Shown here: piece by piece, positions 33,524 to 43,178 of the stretch | Layout of the letters: each line of letters starts with the position of its first letter | Numbering within the stretch: the stretch's first letter is position 1 | NCBI RefSeq assembly: GCF_001888165.1 | Contig: NZ_CP015455.1 | Coordinates: 2,784,001-2,848,000, forward strand | Source of the DNA: Syntrophotalea acetylenica | Lineage (GTDB): Bacteria; Desulfobacterota; Desulfuromonadia; Desulfuromonadales; Syntrophotaleaceae | DNA length: 64,000 nucleotides | Direction of reading: 5' to 3' | Made by a program: the position numbers and the translations under genes | The notes under the pieces: generated by a model | Database searches by the model: none | Seen by the model: the letters and a program-made list of their open reading frames with translations, nothing else | What the model was told of the DNA's origin: nothing

Positions 33524-33729
33524 GCCTGTTAAAATAGATGCGCAGATTATAGGCCCGTTAGCCGACCGGGGGCAAGGATCTTGGCACGGATCGGGACGAT
33601 CCGCCCGCGCTGGGATCCAATACACGACAGCAGAACAAAAAATCGCTTGTCAGGTTCCATGATTGTATTATAGATATATTCATATCTTTTAGGCACGTGG
33701 TTTCCCAGCGGTCGTTTCAAGGAGGATTT

Positions 33730-34704
33730 ATGTGGAAGATTCTGTCTTACCTGCAAAAAAACCTGATCTGGACCATTCCCGCCATGATGATTGCCGGGCT
33801 TTTGTATGGCCGGTTTCTGGACGCATCTCCCCTCAAGGGGAGCATCATCCCCCTGACCTTTCTGATGGTTTATCCCATGATGGTCAACCTGCAGATCGAC
33901 AAGGTTTTTTCCAGGGAAGGTCAGCGCTGTCAACTGGTGACGCAGATCATTAATTTCGCCATTATTCCCTTCGTGGCTTTCTTTCTGGGCCGCTGGTTTT
34001 TCCCCGGCCAGCCGATGGTGGTGCTCGGCCTGCTGCTTGCGGCACTGCTGCCGACCAGCGGCATGACCATCACCTGGACCGGGTTTGCCGGCGGGGACAT
34101 CAATGCCGCCATCAAAATGACGGTCATCGGGCTGGTGGCGGGATCCATTGCCACGCCGTTTTATGCCAAATGGCTGATGGGGACCGTGATCGAAATCCCG
34201 CTGCTCGATGTCTTCAAGCAGATCATCCTTATCGTTTTTGTGCCCATGGTGCTGGGTTACCTTACGCAGAAATGGCTGATCCGCCGCTACGGGCAGGAGG
34301 CTTACCAGCGTGACCTGAAGAAGAAATTTCCCATGCTGTCCACCGCAGGCGTGCTCGGCATTGTATTTGTCGCCATGGCGCTCAAATCCGGCAGCATCCT
34401 CGGCAACCCCGGCATGCTGCTGGGTTATCTGGCACCGCTGGTCCTTTTGTATCTGATCAACTTCCTGCTGAGCACGGTGGTGGGGAAACTGTACTTTCCA
34501 CGGGGTGAAGCCATTGCCCTGGTCTATGGCACGGTGATGCGCAACCTGAGCATCGCGCTGGCCATCGCCATGACGGTTTTTCGGGATAAGGGGGCGGAAA
34601 TCGCCATTATTATCGCCATGGCCTATATCGTACAGGTCCAGGCGGCGGCATGGTACGTCAGACTTACCGACCGGCTCTTCGGCAAGGCCCCTGAAACAGC
34701 CTGA
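33730..34704 (+). CDS. BASS-family (bile acid:sodium symporter / ACR3-like) transporter
   Basis: A 324-residue inner-membrane protein with about ten hydrophobic helices. 'PLTFLMVYPMMVNLQIDKVF' (about residues 41-60) and 'LLPTSGMTITWTGFAGGDINAAIKMTV' (about 104-130) match the BASS/ACR3 group, in which helix breaks near these motifs bind the ion. Could export arsenite or take up organic anions; the conserved cysteine of ACR3 arsenite carriers is not evident, so arsenite export is doubtful. GGAGGA precedes the ATG at 33730. Confidence 0.82.
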   Translation: MWKILSYLQKNLIWTIPAMMIAGLLYGRFLDASPLKGSIIPLTFLMVYPMMVNLQIDKVFSREGQRCQLVTQIINFAIIPFVAFFLGRWFFPGQPMVVLGLLLAALLPTSGMTITWTGFAGGDINAAIKMTVIGLVAGSIATPFYAKWLMGTVIEIPLLDVFKQIILIVFVPMVLGYLTQKWLIRRYGQEAYQRDLKKKFPMLSTAGVLGIVFVAMALKSGSILGNPGMLLGYLAPLVLLYLINFLLSTVVGKLYFPRGEAIALVYGTVMRNLSIALAIAMTVFRDKGAEIAIIIAMAYIVQVQAAAWYVRLTDRLFGKAPETA

Positions 34705-34719
34705 GAAAGGCGCGGCGGT

Positions 34720-34739
34720 GCGGCACCGGACGGTGCCGC
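34720..34739. terminator. Hairpin between converging transporter and NUDIX genes
   Basis: GCGGCACCG and CGGTGCCGC arms with a 2-base loop. No clear T-tract on either strand. Confidence 0.45.
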
Positions 34740-34756
34740 CCGCTAACGGATCGGTT

Positions 34757-35248
34757 TCAGTATTCCCGGCGGGAAAAATAGGCCATGCCGGCCTCGGCAT
34801 GCAGCTGGAAGGCCATGCCGGTCAGGGCGGTCCGCACAGCGCGCTCGGTGGTTTCGTCGGTCGGAACGAAATCGGGCAGATCCGCCGCGCGGCGCGGCGC
34901 CGAAAGACCGAAAATAAGCAGCGTCCCGTCCGGGGCGCTGCGCACCCGGAACTCGCGGATTTCCCCGGGGTCCAGCGTTACATGGGTCTCCTCCAGCACC
35001 TCCCGGGCACCGGCTTCCTGCCAGGTTTCACCGAGATTGACGTAGCCCCCGGGAAAGGCCCACTTGCCGAGGCCCGGCTCGATGCCGCGACGGATCTGCA
35101 GCAGGCCGTCATCGACGGGCAGCAGCATCACCACCACCGGCAGCGGGTTGAGAAAGCTGATCTGGCCGCAGTTGCTGCAGGTCCGGGGCCAGGGCTGATT
35201 GTCGATAAACGGATGGCCGCAGAACGAACAGTGGGAATGTCTGGTCAT
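34757..35248 (-). CDS. NUDIX hydrolase with zinc ribbon
   Basis: A 163-residue protein. The N-terminal zinc ribbon has CSFCG and CSNCG pairs (about residues 6-9 and 23-26). The NUDIX box 'GGYVNLGETWQEAGAREVLEETHV' (about residues 66-89) has all conserved residues of GX5EX7REUXEEXGU except for the usual final Gly. Resembles NudC/YjaD-like and related small hydrolases of nucleoside diphosphate linked compounds. AGGAAAAG lies before the ATG at 35248. Its upstream neighbour (LOG-like) overlaps the longer in-frame start, so they are cotranscribed. Confidence 0.88.
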   Translation of the reverse strand: MTRHSHCSFCGHPFIDNQPWPRTCSNCGQISFLNPLPVVVMLLPVDDGLLQIRRGIEPGLGKWAFPGGYVNLGETWQEAGAREVLEETHVTLDPGEIREFRVRSAPDGTLLIFGLSAPRRAADLPDFVPTDETTERAVRTALTGMAFQLHAEAGMAYFSRREY

Positions 35249-35283
35249 GGGCTTTTCCTTTCCTTCGCGCGGGATCGGCCGGC

Positions 35284-36312
35284 TCAAAAGGTATTCAGTC
35301 GCCGGATAAATGCCAGCAGCAGGCCGTAACTGCGCCGGTTGAACTCGAAGGATAGACGCGGCAGCGGCAGCAGATCGGGCTGATCCTTCTCGGCAGGCAG
35401 CGGCCCGGTTTGTTGCAAATGGCAGTCGGGCTCCTTGATTTCGGGGAATTCGTCCTCCAGCGTCTCGATCTGTTCCCGCGACAGCGGTTTATTGAGGCGG
35501 ATGACCAGGGTCTTGCCGACAAACCGCATGGAATGGTAGACCCGGTAAAAAGCATCGATGATGGCCACCGCCTCGGCCGGATCGCGGGTGATGGAGAAAA
35601 GGCTGAAATCCTCGCCGGAAATCAGACCCGCCTTGAGCAGCGGGTCTTTCATGAAACTCAACACCCGCTCCCAGTAATCGCCCTCGTCACTATCGATGAG
35701 CACCAGTGGAATCGGCGGATTTTTGCCGGTCTGCATCAGGGTAAGGGTTTCCATGGCTTCGTCGAGGGTGCCAAATCCGCCGGGAAACAGGGCCACGGCG
35801 GCAGCCTCTTTGAGGAAAGCCACTTTACGGTTAAAGAAGTATTTATAGGTGATGACATTGGGGCTCTGGCTCATCACCGGGTTGGTTTCCTGTTCATGGG
35901 GCAGGCGGATGTTGACGGCAAAGGAATTTTCGGCGCCGGCGCCTTCGTTGCCGGCCTGCATGATGCCGCCGCCGCCGCCGGTTATCACCATGTAGCCCTT
36001 GTCCGCCAGGAGCCGCGCAAAGCTCACGCATTTCTGGTAAATCGGCGCTTCCCTGCCGGTGCGGGCGGAGCCGAATATGGTAACCTTCTTGCGCTCCCGG
36101 TGGGCGCCGAACAGGCGGTTGGTAAAGCTCATTTCCTTCAGGGTGGTGCGCATCAGCTTCAGATCGGCCAGATAATCGATTTCCTGACCGGCGGAGAGGG
36201 TGGCCAACAGCATCTCCCTGACAATCCCGGGATGATGCACACCGGCAAGATCCACCAGTTCCTGCACCAGTTCATCGAGCCGGCCGTTGGGCTGCTTGAA
36301 GTGGATATCCAT
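35284..36312 (-). CDS. LOG-family nucleotide-processing protein
   Basis: A 342-residue protein with a central Rossmann-like LOG/lysine decarboxylase-like domain. 'VTIFGSARTG' (about residues 76-85), 'YMVITGGGGGIMQAGNEGA' (about 106-124) and 'LFPGGFGTLDEAMETLTLMQTGK' (about 176-198) are visible; PGGxGTxxE binds the phosphoribosyl group. LOG proteins cut nucleotide 5'-monophosphates to base and ribose 5-phosphate, although this longer bacterial form may differ. GGAGG supports the ATG at 36312. Confidence 0.87.
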   Translation of the reverse strand: MDIHFKQPNGRLDELVQELVDLAGVHHPGIVREMLLATLSAGQEIDYLADLKLMRTTLKEMSFTNRLFGAHRERKKVTIFGSARTGREAPIYQKCVSFARLLADKGYMVITGGGGGIMQAGNEGAGAENSFAVNIRLPHEQETNPVMSQSPNVITYKYFFNRKVAFLKEAAAVALFPGGFGTLDEAMETLTLMQTGKNPPIPLVLIDSDEGDYWERVLSFMKDPLLKAGLISGEDFSLFSITRDPAEAVAIIDAFYRVYHSMRFVGKTLVIRLNKPLSREQIETLEDEFPEIKEPDCHLQQTGPLPAEKDQPDLLPLPRLSFEFNRRSYGLLLAFIRRLNTF

Positions 36313-36339
36313 GAAATACAATCCTCCGTAAAGACAGAA

Positions 36340-36908
36340 TCAGGCGCCGCAATCCGACGCGGATGCCTGCGAACCCGGTGCCGCAAGCAAGCCCTGCCCG
36401 TTCAGACGCTCCGCACGGATCAACAGGCCGTGCGGGCTGGCGCCCGCGAAGCGCTGGCTGAAGGCCAGGTATTGCCGCCGCAGCATGTCTTCCAGCTGCC
36501 GGGCCTGTTGCTGCTGCACCGGCGTCAGGCGCTCCCACACCTGTTCACACAGAAAAATGACGCAATTGAACGGGCGTTTGTCAACGGCCAGGCGGCAGCC
36601 ATCGGCTGCGAGAAAAGGGCAGGTCAGGGCAAAGTCGGGGTCGGGGGGGACAAGCCTTCGGCCAGCCAGGCGAGAAGATTGACCAGGGTGAAATGATGGG
36701 TACCGCAGGCACAGCAGGCGCCTTGACAGCGGCTGCACAGGGAAGGCCCGTCGGCGGCCAGAAACAGCGCGTGCAGCTGCTGCTGGCCGCGGCCGATGCG
36801 GCGCACCGCCTCGCCGATCCATGACCGCTGTTCATCTCCAAGGGCTTGAAAGTCCGCTGCGACGGAGCGCAGGGTGCGTTGCCACAGTTGGTGTCGTTGC
36901 TGAATCAT
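36340..36908 (-). pseudogene. YkgJ-like cysteine cluster protein, frameshifted
   Basis: Two frames together form one protein of about 190 residues. The N-terminal frame ends after 'CSRCQGACCACGTHHFTLVNLLAWLAEG'; the second continues 'DFALTCPFLAADGCRLAVDKRPFNCVIFLCEQVWERL'. The combined cysteine pattern fits the YkgJ zinc/iron-chelating family. The break falls at a run of seven G (36643-36649), where one more G would restore the frame. A sequencing error is as likely as a real mutation. Confidence 0.7.
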
Positions 36909-36990
36909 CAGGCTCCAACGTCAAGCGGCACGGTGCCGTTGGCCCGTGCCGCTGTCCCGGTTTTCTGAAACATGGTCGGGATAAAAAAGG

Positions 36991-37394
36991 ATGGCCAAAG
37001 AGAGCCGTAAGCCGGGTCCTGTTCCCCGCACCGGTTACCCGCATGCAGGGCGATGATCATTCCTCTAGGACCGCCGTCGCCGGCGGCCTCAAGCAGCCAA
37101 CCCGGAAGTCTCGGGCGGGCCGCCCTCAAACACTTCCCTATTTGGCCTTGCTCCGGATGGGGTTTACCGAGCTTCCGGCGTCACCGCCGGAACTGGTGAG
37201 CTCTTACCTCACCGTTTCACCCTTACCCGCCTTGCCGAGGCGTTGCGGGCGGTTTACTTTCTGTGGCACTTTCCCTGGGGTCGCCCCCGGTTCCCGTTAG
37301 GAACCATCCTGCCCTGCGGAGCCCGGACTTTCCTCCCGCCCACCTCCGCCTCAGCGGGGCAGGCCGGCGATCACCTGGCTTTCTTTGACCATCC
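36991..37394 (-). ncRNA. rnpB: RNase P RNA (bacterial type A)
   Basis: The catalytic RNA of RNase P, which trims tRNA 5' ends. Read on the minus strand: the universal GAGGAAAGTCCGGGCTCC near 37345, 'GGCAGGATGG' and 'AACGGGAACCGGGGGCGACCC' after it, 'GGTGAGGTAAGAGCTCACC', 'AACCCCATCCGGAGCAAGG', 'AGAGGAATGATC' and the closing ACAGGACCCGGCTTACGGC near 37010. P1 arms GGTCAAAGAAAGCC and GGCTCTCTTTGGCC set the ends. Complete. Confidence 0.95.
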
Positions 37395-37405
37395 CATGGT
37401 AATTG

Positions 37406-38119
37406 TCAGTCTTCTCGCCCGGTCACGAACAGCAGCCGGTTGCAATGGGGGCAACTCTGAATCTGCGGCTCCAGGAACAGGCTGTTGAACAGCTGCGGCG
37501 GCAGGTGCATGTGACAGCCGGTGCAGTTGCCGTCACGCGCTTCCACAACAGCCACTCCGCCACGCCGCTCCATAAGCAGGGCATAGCGCTTCTGAAGTTG
37601 CTTGGGGAGCGGATCGAAATGCGTGCTGCGCTGACCGGCCTTTTCCTCAAGCATTTTATCACAGGCGCCGAGAGCTTCGGTAATCTCATTACCGCGCGCC
37701 TCGGAGCGGGCCTTGAGTTCTTCCAGCTGACCGAGCTTTTCCTCTTTTTCAGCCTGGAGATCGGCGATGCGAGCCAATTTTTCATCGCATTGCGCGGTCA
37801 GATCCTTGGTCATCTTTTTGGTGGCATCGATCTCCTTGAGCACCGCCAGATATTCCTTCTGGGTTTTGATCTCCGGCAACCGGTCTTCTGAGCGCCTGAC
37901 GTGGACATCTTCCTGAGCCAACCCCTGATGAAGTTCTTCTATCTGGCTCTGAAAGCCGCTTATCTCCTCATCCAGGCTATCCACCATGGCCTGTATGCGC
38001 AGCTTTTCACTTTCCAGATCCGCTTGTTCCTTCTCCAGGTTGCGGCGTTCCTGACGGATGCCATTCAATTCACGGTCGAGTTCCTGCAAAGCCCTGAGAA
38101 GTTCTATTTGTTCGTGCAC
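37406..38119 (-). CDS. COG1579 zinc-ribbon coiled-coil protein
   Basis: A 237-residue protein. Residues about 1-175 form a long coiled coil with a hairpin turn near 'VRRSEDRLPEIKTQKEYLAVLKEI'. The C-terminal C4 zinc ribbon has 'CTGCHMHLPPQL' and 'CPHCNRLLF' (about residues 199-230). Members are thought to bind nucleic acids. GTG start at 38119 with GGAGG upstream. The start overlaps the end of the Nif3-like gene by 50 bp, so the two are coupled. Confidence 0.87.
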   Translation of the reverse strand: MHEQIELLRALQELDRELNGIRQERRNLEKEQADLESEKLRIQAMVDSLDEEISGFQSQIEELHQGLAQEDVHVRRSEDRLPEIKTQKEYLAVLKEIDATKKMTKDLTAQCDEKLARIADLQAEKEEKLGQLEELKARSEARGNEITEALGACDKMLEEKAGQRSTHFDPLPKQLQKRYALLMERRGGVAVVEARDGNCTGCHMHLPPQLFNSLFLEPQIQSCPHCNRLLFVTGRED

Positions 38120-39308
38120 GTTGTTGCCTCCCTGGTTCTCCGGTAATACCTTTTTTACTGCCGTCTACCAATAAAAAGGGGGGATCAGACCGTAACAAAC
38201 GGATCCTGCTCCCCCCGAGTTCTTCGAATTCCACGGTCATGCGCCGTTCCGCAGCGGCCTCGCGCAACGCTGCGGCCAGGTGCTTGACCATGATATGTTC
38301 CGTACCGAAATGGCCGGCATCGATCAGTGCCACCCTGCCGGAACGGGCCACGAGCGCCTCGTGGTATTTCACGTCACCGGTGACCAGCACATCGGCGCCC
38401 TGCCGGACGGCTTCACCCAGCAGAGAAGCGCCGCTGCCTCCGCACACGGCAACCTTGGCCACCTGTTGCTCCAAATCTCCGACAACACGAAGATGCGGAA
38501 CCCCCAGGCCGAGCTTGACATTCCGGGCAAAGCTGCCGAGGGTGGCGGAACCCGCCAGATAACCGATGCGACCGAGTCCGACATCCGGGCGCTGGTTGGC
38601 CAGCGGCACCAGATCGTAGGCCACCTCCTCGTAGGGATGGGCCTTGAGCATGCGCTGAATGGCACGGGCCTGCACCTCGGGCGTCAGAACGGTTTCGATG
38701 CGAACCTCGGCGACCTGCTCCATGCTGCCCGGTTGGCCGATAAATGGCCGGCAGTCCTGTCCGGAGCGAAAAGTGCCGGTGCCATCAACGCGGAAGGAAC
38801 AGCGGTCGTAATCGCCGACGGTTCCGGCGCCGGCCTCGAAAAGCGCCGAGGCCACCCGTTCCTCGTAGCCTCTGGGAACGTAAACCGCGAGCTTGAACAG
38901 GGTGCCGCCGCAGGCTTTCAGCGGCGTGGTTTTTTCGATGCCGAGAATCGCAGCGAGCCAATCGTTGAGACCGTTTGTCGCGCAATCGAGATTGGTGTGG
39001 GCGCTGATAATGGCAACCCCTTCACGAATCGCCCGCATCAGCAGGCGCCCGGTTTCATCGGCGGCGCTGATGCGTTTCAAGGGCTGGAAGATCGCCGGGT
39101 GGTGGCTGACAATGACCTGGACTCCGGCCTGCAACGCCCGATCCAGAGCCGCTTCACAGACATCCAGACAGACCAGGACGCGACGCACCGGGGCTGCGGG
39201 ATCCCCGGCCTGCAGGCCGACATTGTCCCAGCTTTCGGCCAAAGCCGGCGGATACAGGCGGTTCAGCAAGCCAAGCAGATCTTGTACGCGAACGGTGCAT
39301 TCCTTCAT
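38070..39308 (-). CDS. Nif3-like dinuclear metal center protein
   Basis: A 412-residue member of the Nif3/YqfO/DUF34 family. The metal-binding residues are in 'VIVSHHPAIFQPLKRI' (about 64-79), 'SAHTNLDCATNGLNDWLA' (about 100-117) and the C-terminal 'GHFGTEHIMVKHLA' (near residue 335). Like other long members it has a PII-like insertion between the halves. The last roughly 35 residues, rich in Gly and Arg, extend past the family's usual end and overlap the next gene, so the natural stop may have shifted. Function uncertain; GTP cyclohydrolase-related roles have been suggested for the family. Confidence 0.9.
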   Translation of the reverse strand: MKECTVRVQDLLGLLNRLYPPALAESWDNVGLQAGDPAAPVRRVLVCLDVCEAALDRALQAGVQVIVSHHPAIFQPLKRISAADETGRLLMRAIREGVAIISAHTNLDCATNGLNDWLAAILGIEKTTPLKACGGTLFKLAVYVPRGYEERVASALFEAGAGTVGDYDRCSFRVDGTGTFRSGQDCRPFIGQPGSMEQVAEVRIETVLTPEVQARAIQRMLKAHPYEEVAYDLVPLANQRPDVGLGRIGYLAGSATLGSFARNVKLGLGVPHLRVVGDLEQQVAKVAVCGGSGASLLGEAVRQGADVLVTGDVKYHEALVARSGRVALIDAGHFGTEHIMVKHLAAALREAAAERRMTVEFEELGGSRIRLLRSDPPFLLVDGSKKGITGEPGRQQRARTNRTSQGFAGTRP

Positions 39309-39415
39309 AAGCAGCCAGTTTGAAAAAAGAAGAGTGCAACTCTATCGTTGCACTCTTCGGTAGCAGGGGTGGTACTGTATGTATTCGTGAGTTCTCGCCT
39401 CATCACCCATCCGAG

Positions 39416-39491
39416 TGGTGGGCCCACCAGGATTCGAACCTGGGACCAACCGGTTATGAGCCGGTGGCTCTACCAACTGAGCTATAGGCCC
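39416..39491 (-). tRNA. tRNA with CAT anticodon (elongator Met or Ile2)
   Basis: A 76-nt cloverleaf on the minus strand with encoded CCA. Acceptor GGGCCTA pairs with TGGGCCC (one G-T), D stem GCTC/GAGC, anticodon stem ACCGG/CCGGT with loop CTCATAA (anticodon CAT), T arm CCAGG-TTCGAAT-CCTGG. The acceptor stem resembles bacterial tRNA-Ile, so Ile2 (lysidine-modified) is possible; elongator Met is the alternative. Confidence 0.95.
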
Positions 39492-39529
39492 GGAACAGTC
39501 CATCAGTTTAAAATTTCGGATTCATCGTG

Positions 39530-41293
39530 TCAAGTGGTTTCCACGAAACTCTTCAGCCGCTTGGCGCGGCTGGGGTGACGCAGTTTGCGCAGCGCCTTGG
39601 CCTCGATCTGGCGAATGCGTTCACGGGTAACGGCGAAGTCCTGCCCGACCTCTTCCAGGGTATGATCGGATTTTTCGCCGATACCGAAGCGCATGCGCAG
39701 AACCTTCTCTTCCCGCGGTGTCAGCGATGCCAGCACCCGCGCCGTCTGATCCGACAGGTTGCTCTTGATGACCGCCTCCAGCGGCGACACCACGCCCTTG
39801 TCCTCGATAAAATCCCCCAGGGAAGAATCCTCTTCCTCACCGATGGGCGTTTCGAGGCTGATCGGCTCCTTGGCGATCTTGAGAACCCGCCGCACCTTTT
39901 CCAGCGGCAATTCCATGCGCTCGGCAATTTCCTCGGGCACCGGTTCACGCCCCATCTCCTGCACCAGTTGACGGCTGGTACGGATCAGTTTGTTGATGGT
40001 TTCAATCATATGCACCGGGATGCGGATGGTGCGCGCCTGATCGGCAATGGCGCGGGTAATGGCCTGCCTGATCCACCAGGTCGCATAGGTGGAAAATTTG
40101 TAACCGCGCTGATATTCGAACTTGTCGACGGCTTTCATCAGGCCGATGTTGCCTTCCTGAATCAGATCCAGAAACTGCAAGCCGCGATTGGTGTATTTCT
40201 TGGCGATGGAAACCACCAGCCGCAAGTTGGCCTCGACCAGTTCGCTCTTGGCCGCCTTGGCGCGCCACTCGCCCTTCTGCACTTCCTTGAGGGACTCCAG
40301 CAGCTCCTCCGGTGCGAAACCTGATTCCTCCTCGACACGGTTGAACTTGCGCTGCGCGCCCTTGAGACGCTTTTCCACCGAAAGCAGGGTATCGACGGGG
40401 ACATTCAGCTCCTGCGAGATGCGGTGCGCTTCCTCGTCGCTTTTGCGCATGCGCCGCAGCAACCGCTTGATTTCCTTGTGAGGCTGCTTAAGCTCATCCT
40501 CGCAGGCCTGCACCTCGGAAAGTCCTTTCTTGACCTGCTGCGCCATCTCCTTGAGTCGGTCGACAATCTTGTCAACCTGAAAGTCCTTCAGGCGGATTTC
40601 ACGCATCAACTCGCTGATGACGAGCTTGATATCTCCGATCTGGGTACGCAGTGCGTTGCGTTGCTGACGGTCCCCACAGTCAGCCAGCCGCTGGCGCAGC
40701 TCCATGAGCTGCTCGTTATGCTGACGGATCTTTTCCACCAGCCCCAGAATGCGCTCCCGCTGCACCCCTTCGGCATCGGCGCCCTCTTCCTCTTCGTACT
40801 CCTTGGTGATCTCGGCCACGCCAATCTGTTCCCTGGCGAGTTTTTCACCCAGGCGGATCACTTCGCGAAAGGCGATGGGCGTCTTCATGATCACCCTGGC
40901 AACCAGCGCCTCACCTTCCTCGATGCGCTTGGCAATCTCGACTTCGCCCTCACGGGTCAACAGGGAAACCTGTCCCATCTCGCGCAGATACATGCGCACC
41001 GGATCGCTGGTCCGTCCCAGGGTCCCGGCTTCGTATTCGGTTTCCTCTTCCTCTCCGGATTCGCCGCCTTCTTCATCACCTTCCCCCTGGGTCTGGGGCA
41101 GAGACACCTTTTGCTCCGAATCGACCACCTCGATGTCCATTTCCCCGAACAGGCTCATGACATCGTCCAGCTGGTCGGAAGAAACAACGCTTTCCGGAAG
41201 ATAATCGTTCACCTCATCATAGGTAAGGTAACCTTTTTCCTTGCCCATATCGATAAGCTGCTGCACTTCTTCCATGCCATGCTTCTTGGCCAT
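39530..41293 (-). CDS. rpoD: RNA polymerase sigma factor RpoD (sigma-70)
   Basis: A 587-residue primary sigma factor. Region 1.1 is at the N-terminus ('[34 protein letters not shown]'), region 1.2 in '[32 protein letters not shown]', region 2 with '[40 protein letters not shown]', region 3 '[13 protein letters not shown]' and region 4.2 '[29 protein letters not shown]'. AGAGGAG precedes the ATG at 41293. It follows dnaG, a common order (dnaG-rpoD). Confidence 0.97.
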   Translation of the reverse strand: MAKKHGMEEVQQLIDMGKEKGYLTYDEVNDYLPESVVSSDQLDDVMSLFGEMDIEVVDSEQKVSLPQTQGEGDEEGGESGEEEETEYEAGTLGRTSDPVRMYLREMGQVSLLTREGEVEIAKRIEEGEALVARVIMKTPIAFREVIRLGEKLAREQIGVAEITKEYEEEEGADAEGVQRERILGLVEKIRQHNEQLMELRQRLADCGDRQQRNALRTQIGDIKLVISELMREIRLKDFQVDKIVDRLKEMAQQVKKGLSEVQACEDELKQPHKEIKRLLRRMRKSDEEAHRISQELNVPVDTLLSVEKRLKGAQRKFNRVEEESGFAPEELLESLKEVQKGEWRAKAAKSELVEANLRLVVSIAKKYTNRGLQFLDLIQEGNIGLMKAVDKFEYQRGYKFSTYATWWIRQAITRAIADQARTIRIPVHMIETINKLIRTSRQLVQEMGREPVPEEIAERMELPLEKVRRVLKIAKEPISLETPIGEEEDSSLGDFIEDKGVVSPLEAVIKSNLSDQTARVLASLTPREEKVLRMRFGIGEKSDHTLEEVGQDFAVTRERIRQIEAKALRKLRHPSRAKRLKSFVETT

Positions 41294-41364
41294 TCTCGAT
41301 GTTCTCCTCTGGACTTCCTGCAAATATTGGAAGTCATCGGTTTGTTAAGTACCGATTTGGAAAA

Positions 41365-43178
41365 TTACCCTTTGAGTCTGCGCGTCAATTCCTGAAATTC
41401 ACGCTGCCAGTTTGCCAGTCCACTGAAATCCTGACCTCTTTCGGCCTCGCGCATCAGCCCCTGCAGTTGCTGTAACCGCTGCTTCATGCGCTCTTTCTTC
41501 ACCGTTTCGCGGCACTGCTGGAAAAGCTCGTCGGAATTTTCCGCATACAGTCCTTCGTCTTCTATCAGGATACCCGAAAGCAGCCCCTGCTGGGTCGCGT
41601 CCAGGTCATCAATTCGCATTTTTTCCTCGAGCGGAGCGTTTTCCGCCGGAAGGGCGACGGCCCGTTCGGCAAGCAGGTGCATATCCCCCGCATCGAACAA
41701 CTCATCGATCCCGATGCGCCGGGCTTCGTCCCGGGCCACCTCGTAACTGAGCAGCAGCCGCAGCAGAATCCGCTGCGCCTTGAGCGCCACGCTCGGCGCC
41801 GCCGCAACCGCCCGGGAATCTACCGCCGCCGGTGGCCGCGCGGTGACCACTGAGACGCGCGGCGGCACGCTGGGCTGCGCCACGGGTCGCACCTTGCGAC
41901 GCAGCAGCGCTTCATCCAGCCCGGTTCGGGAGGCCAGCTCCTTCAGATAAAGGTCCCTTTCGATGTCGCCCGGCAACAGTCGCAGTCTGGCGAGAATCTT
42001 TTCCACCGCCCTGGCCCGGTTTTCGATCCCGGCCCCGTGCTCCTCCAGGGTCTGGGCCATGAACATTTCCAGCGCCGGACGTGCCGCCGCCAGCCGTTCG
42101 CGCATGTCATCCGCATCGTGCTTGCACAGAAAGGAATCAGGATCCTCACCGGCATCCAGGGTCACCACCATGGTCTGAAGCCCTTCGGGCACCAGCACGT
42201 CCATGGCGCGAACGGTCGCCTTGCGACCGGCATCATCCTGATCAAACAATAGCAGCACACGGTCGGCGAAACGCTTGAGCAACCGTACATGCTCCGCGGT
42301 CAGAGCCGTACCGCAGGTGGCCACGGCATTGCAGAACCCCGCCCGATACAGGGCCATCTGATCGAAATAGCCCTCCACCACGATAGCGTCACCGCTTTGG
42401 CGCATGGCGTCCCGCGCCTGGCAGAGTCCGTACAGGACCCGGCTTTTATGGTAAATAGGCGATTCGGGGGAATTGATATATTTGGGCCCGCTGCCCTGCA
42501 GAAGACGTCCGCCGAAGGCCACGGCCCGACCTCGCTCGTCGAAAATCGGAAACAGCAGCCGGGCCCGGAACAGATCGTAATCGCCTCGTCCCTGTTCATG
42601 ACTGGCACGGATCAGACCGATCCGGTCCCGTGCCCAGACCGGATCAAAACCCTTCGCTCGCAGGTGCTTCGCCAGCGCTTCCCACCCCCGGGCGCCCATC
42701 CGAGGCGGAACTGCCGGGCCAACTCGCCATCGAATCCGCGCTGGCGCAAATAGTCACGGGCCGGCTTGCCCTGGGGATCTTCCACCAGCAGCCGATGGTA
42801 AAAATCACAGGCCACTTCAACGACCCGCAACATCCGTTCACGTTCTTCGCGCCGCCGCTCCTCCTCCGGAGTAACCTGCTCTTCCTCGACCTCGATCCCG
42901 TAACGTTCGCCGAGACGCCGCACGGCGTCAGGGAAATTCAGACCCTCGATATTCATCAGGAAGGCAAACACGTCGCCGCCGACACCGCAACCGAAACAAT
43001 GATAAATCTGCCGGTCGGCATTGACGTTGAAAGACGGCGTCTTTTCCGCATGAAACGGACACAGGCCGACGTGATTGCGGCCGGAACGTTTCAGCGAAAC
43101 GTAATCCGAGATCACCTCGACGATATCGGCCCGCGTGCGGATTTGCTCAACCTTGTCCTCCGCGATTCTGCCCGTCAT
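41365..43178 (-). CDS. dnaG: DNA primase DnaG (apparent frameshift)
   Basis: Makes RNA primers for replication. The N-terminal zinc-binding domain has 'CPFHAEKTPSFNVNADRQIYHCFGCGVGGD' (about residues 40-69). The TOPRIM core has 'VVEGYFDQMALYRAGF' and 'LLLFDQDDAGRKA' in the second frame. The two frames meet at 'RLGWAPGG' where a G run (C5 at 42685-42689 on the plus strand) seems one base short; adding one G gives '...WAPGGWEALAKHLR', matching the family. As this gene is essential, I read the break as a consensus error. Start ATG overlaps the mutS2 stop by 4 bp. Confidence 0.9.

Noticed and set aside
32232-33662. A 476-codon plus-strand open frame
   Set aside because: Antisense to the four-repeat S1 protein; composition is that of a shadow frame.
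42612-43178. Treating the two dnaG frames as a programmed frameshift
   Set aside because: No slippery heptamer or stimulatory structure seen, and three other genes show the same missing-G pattern; an assembly error is simpler.
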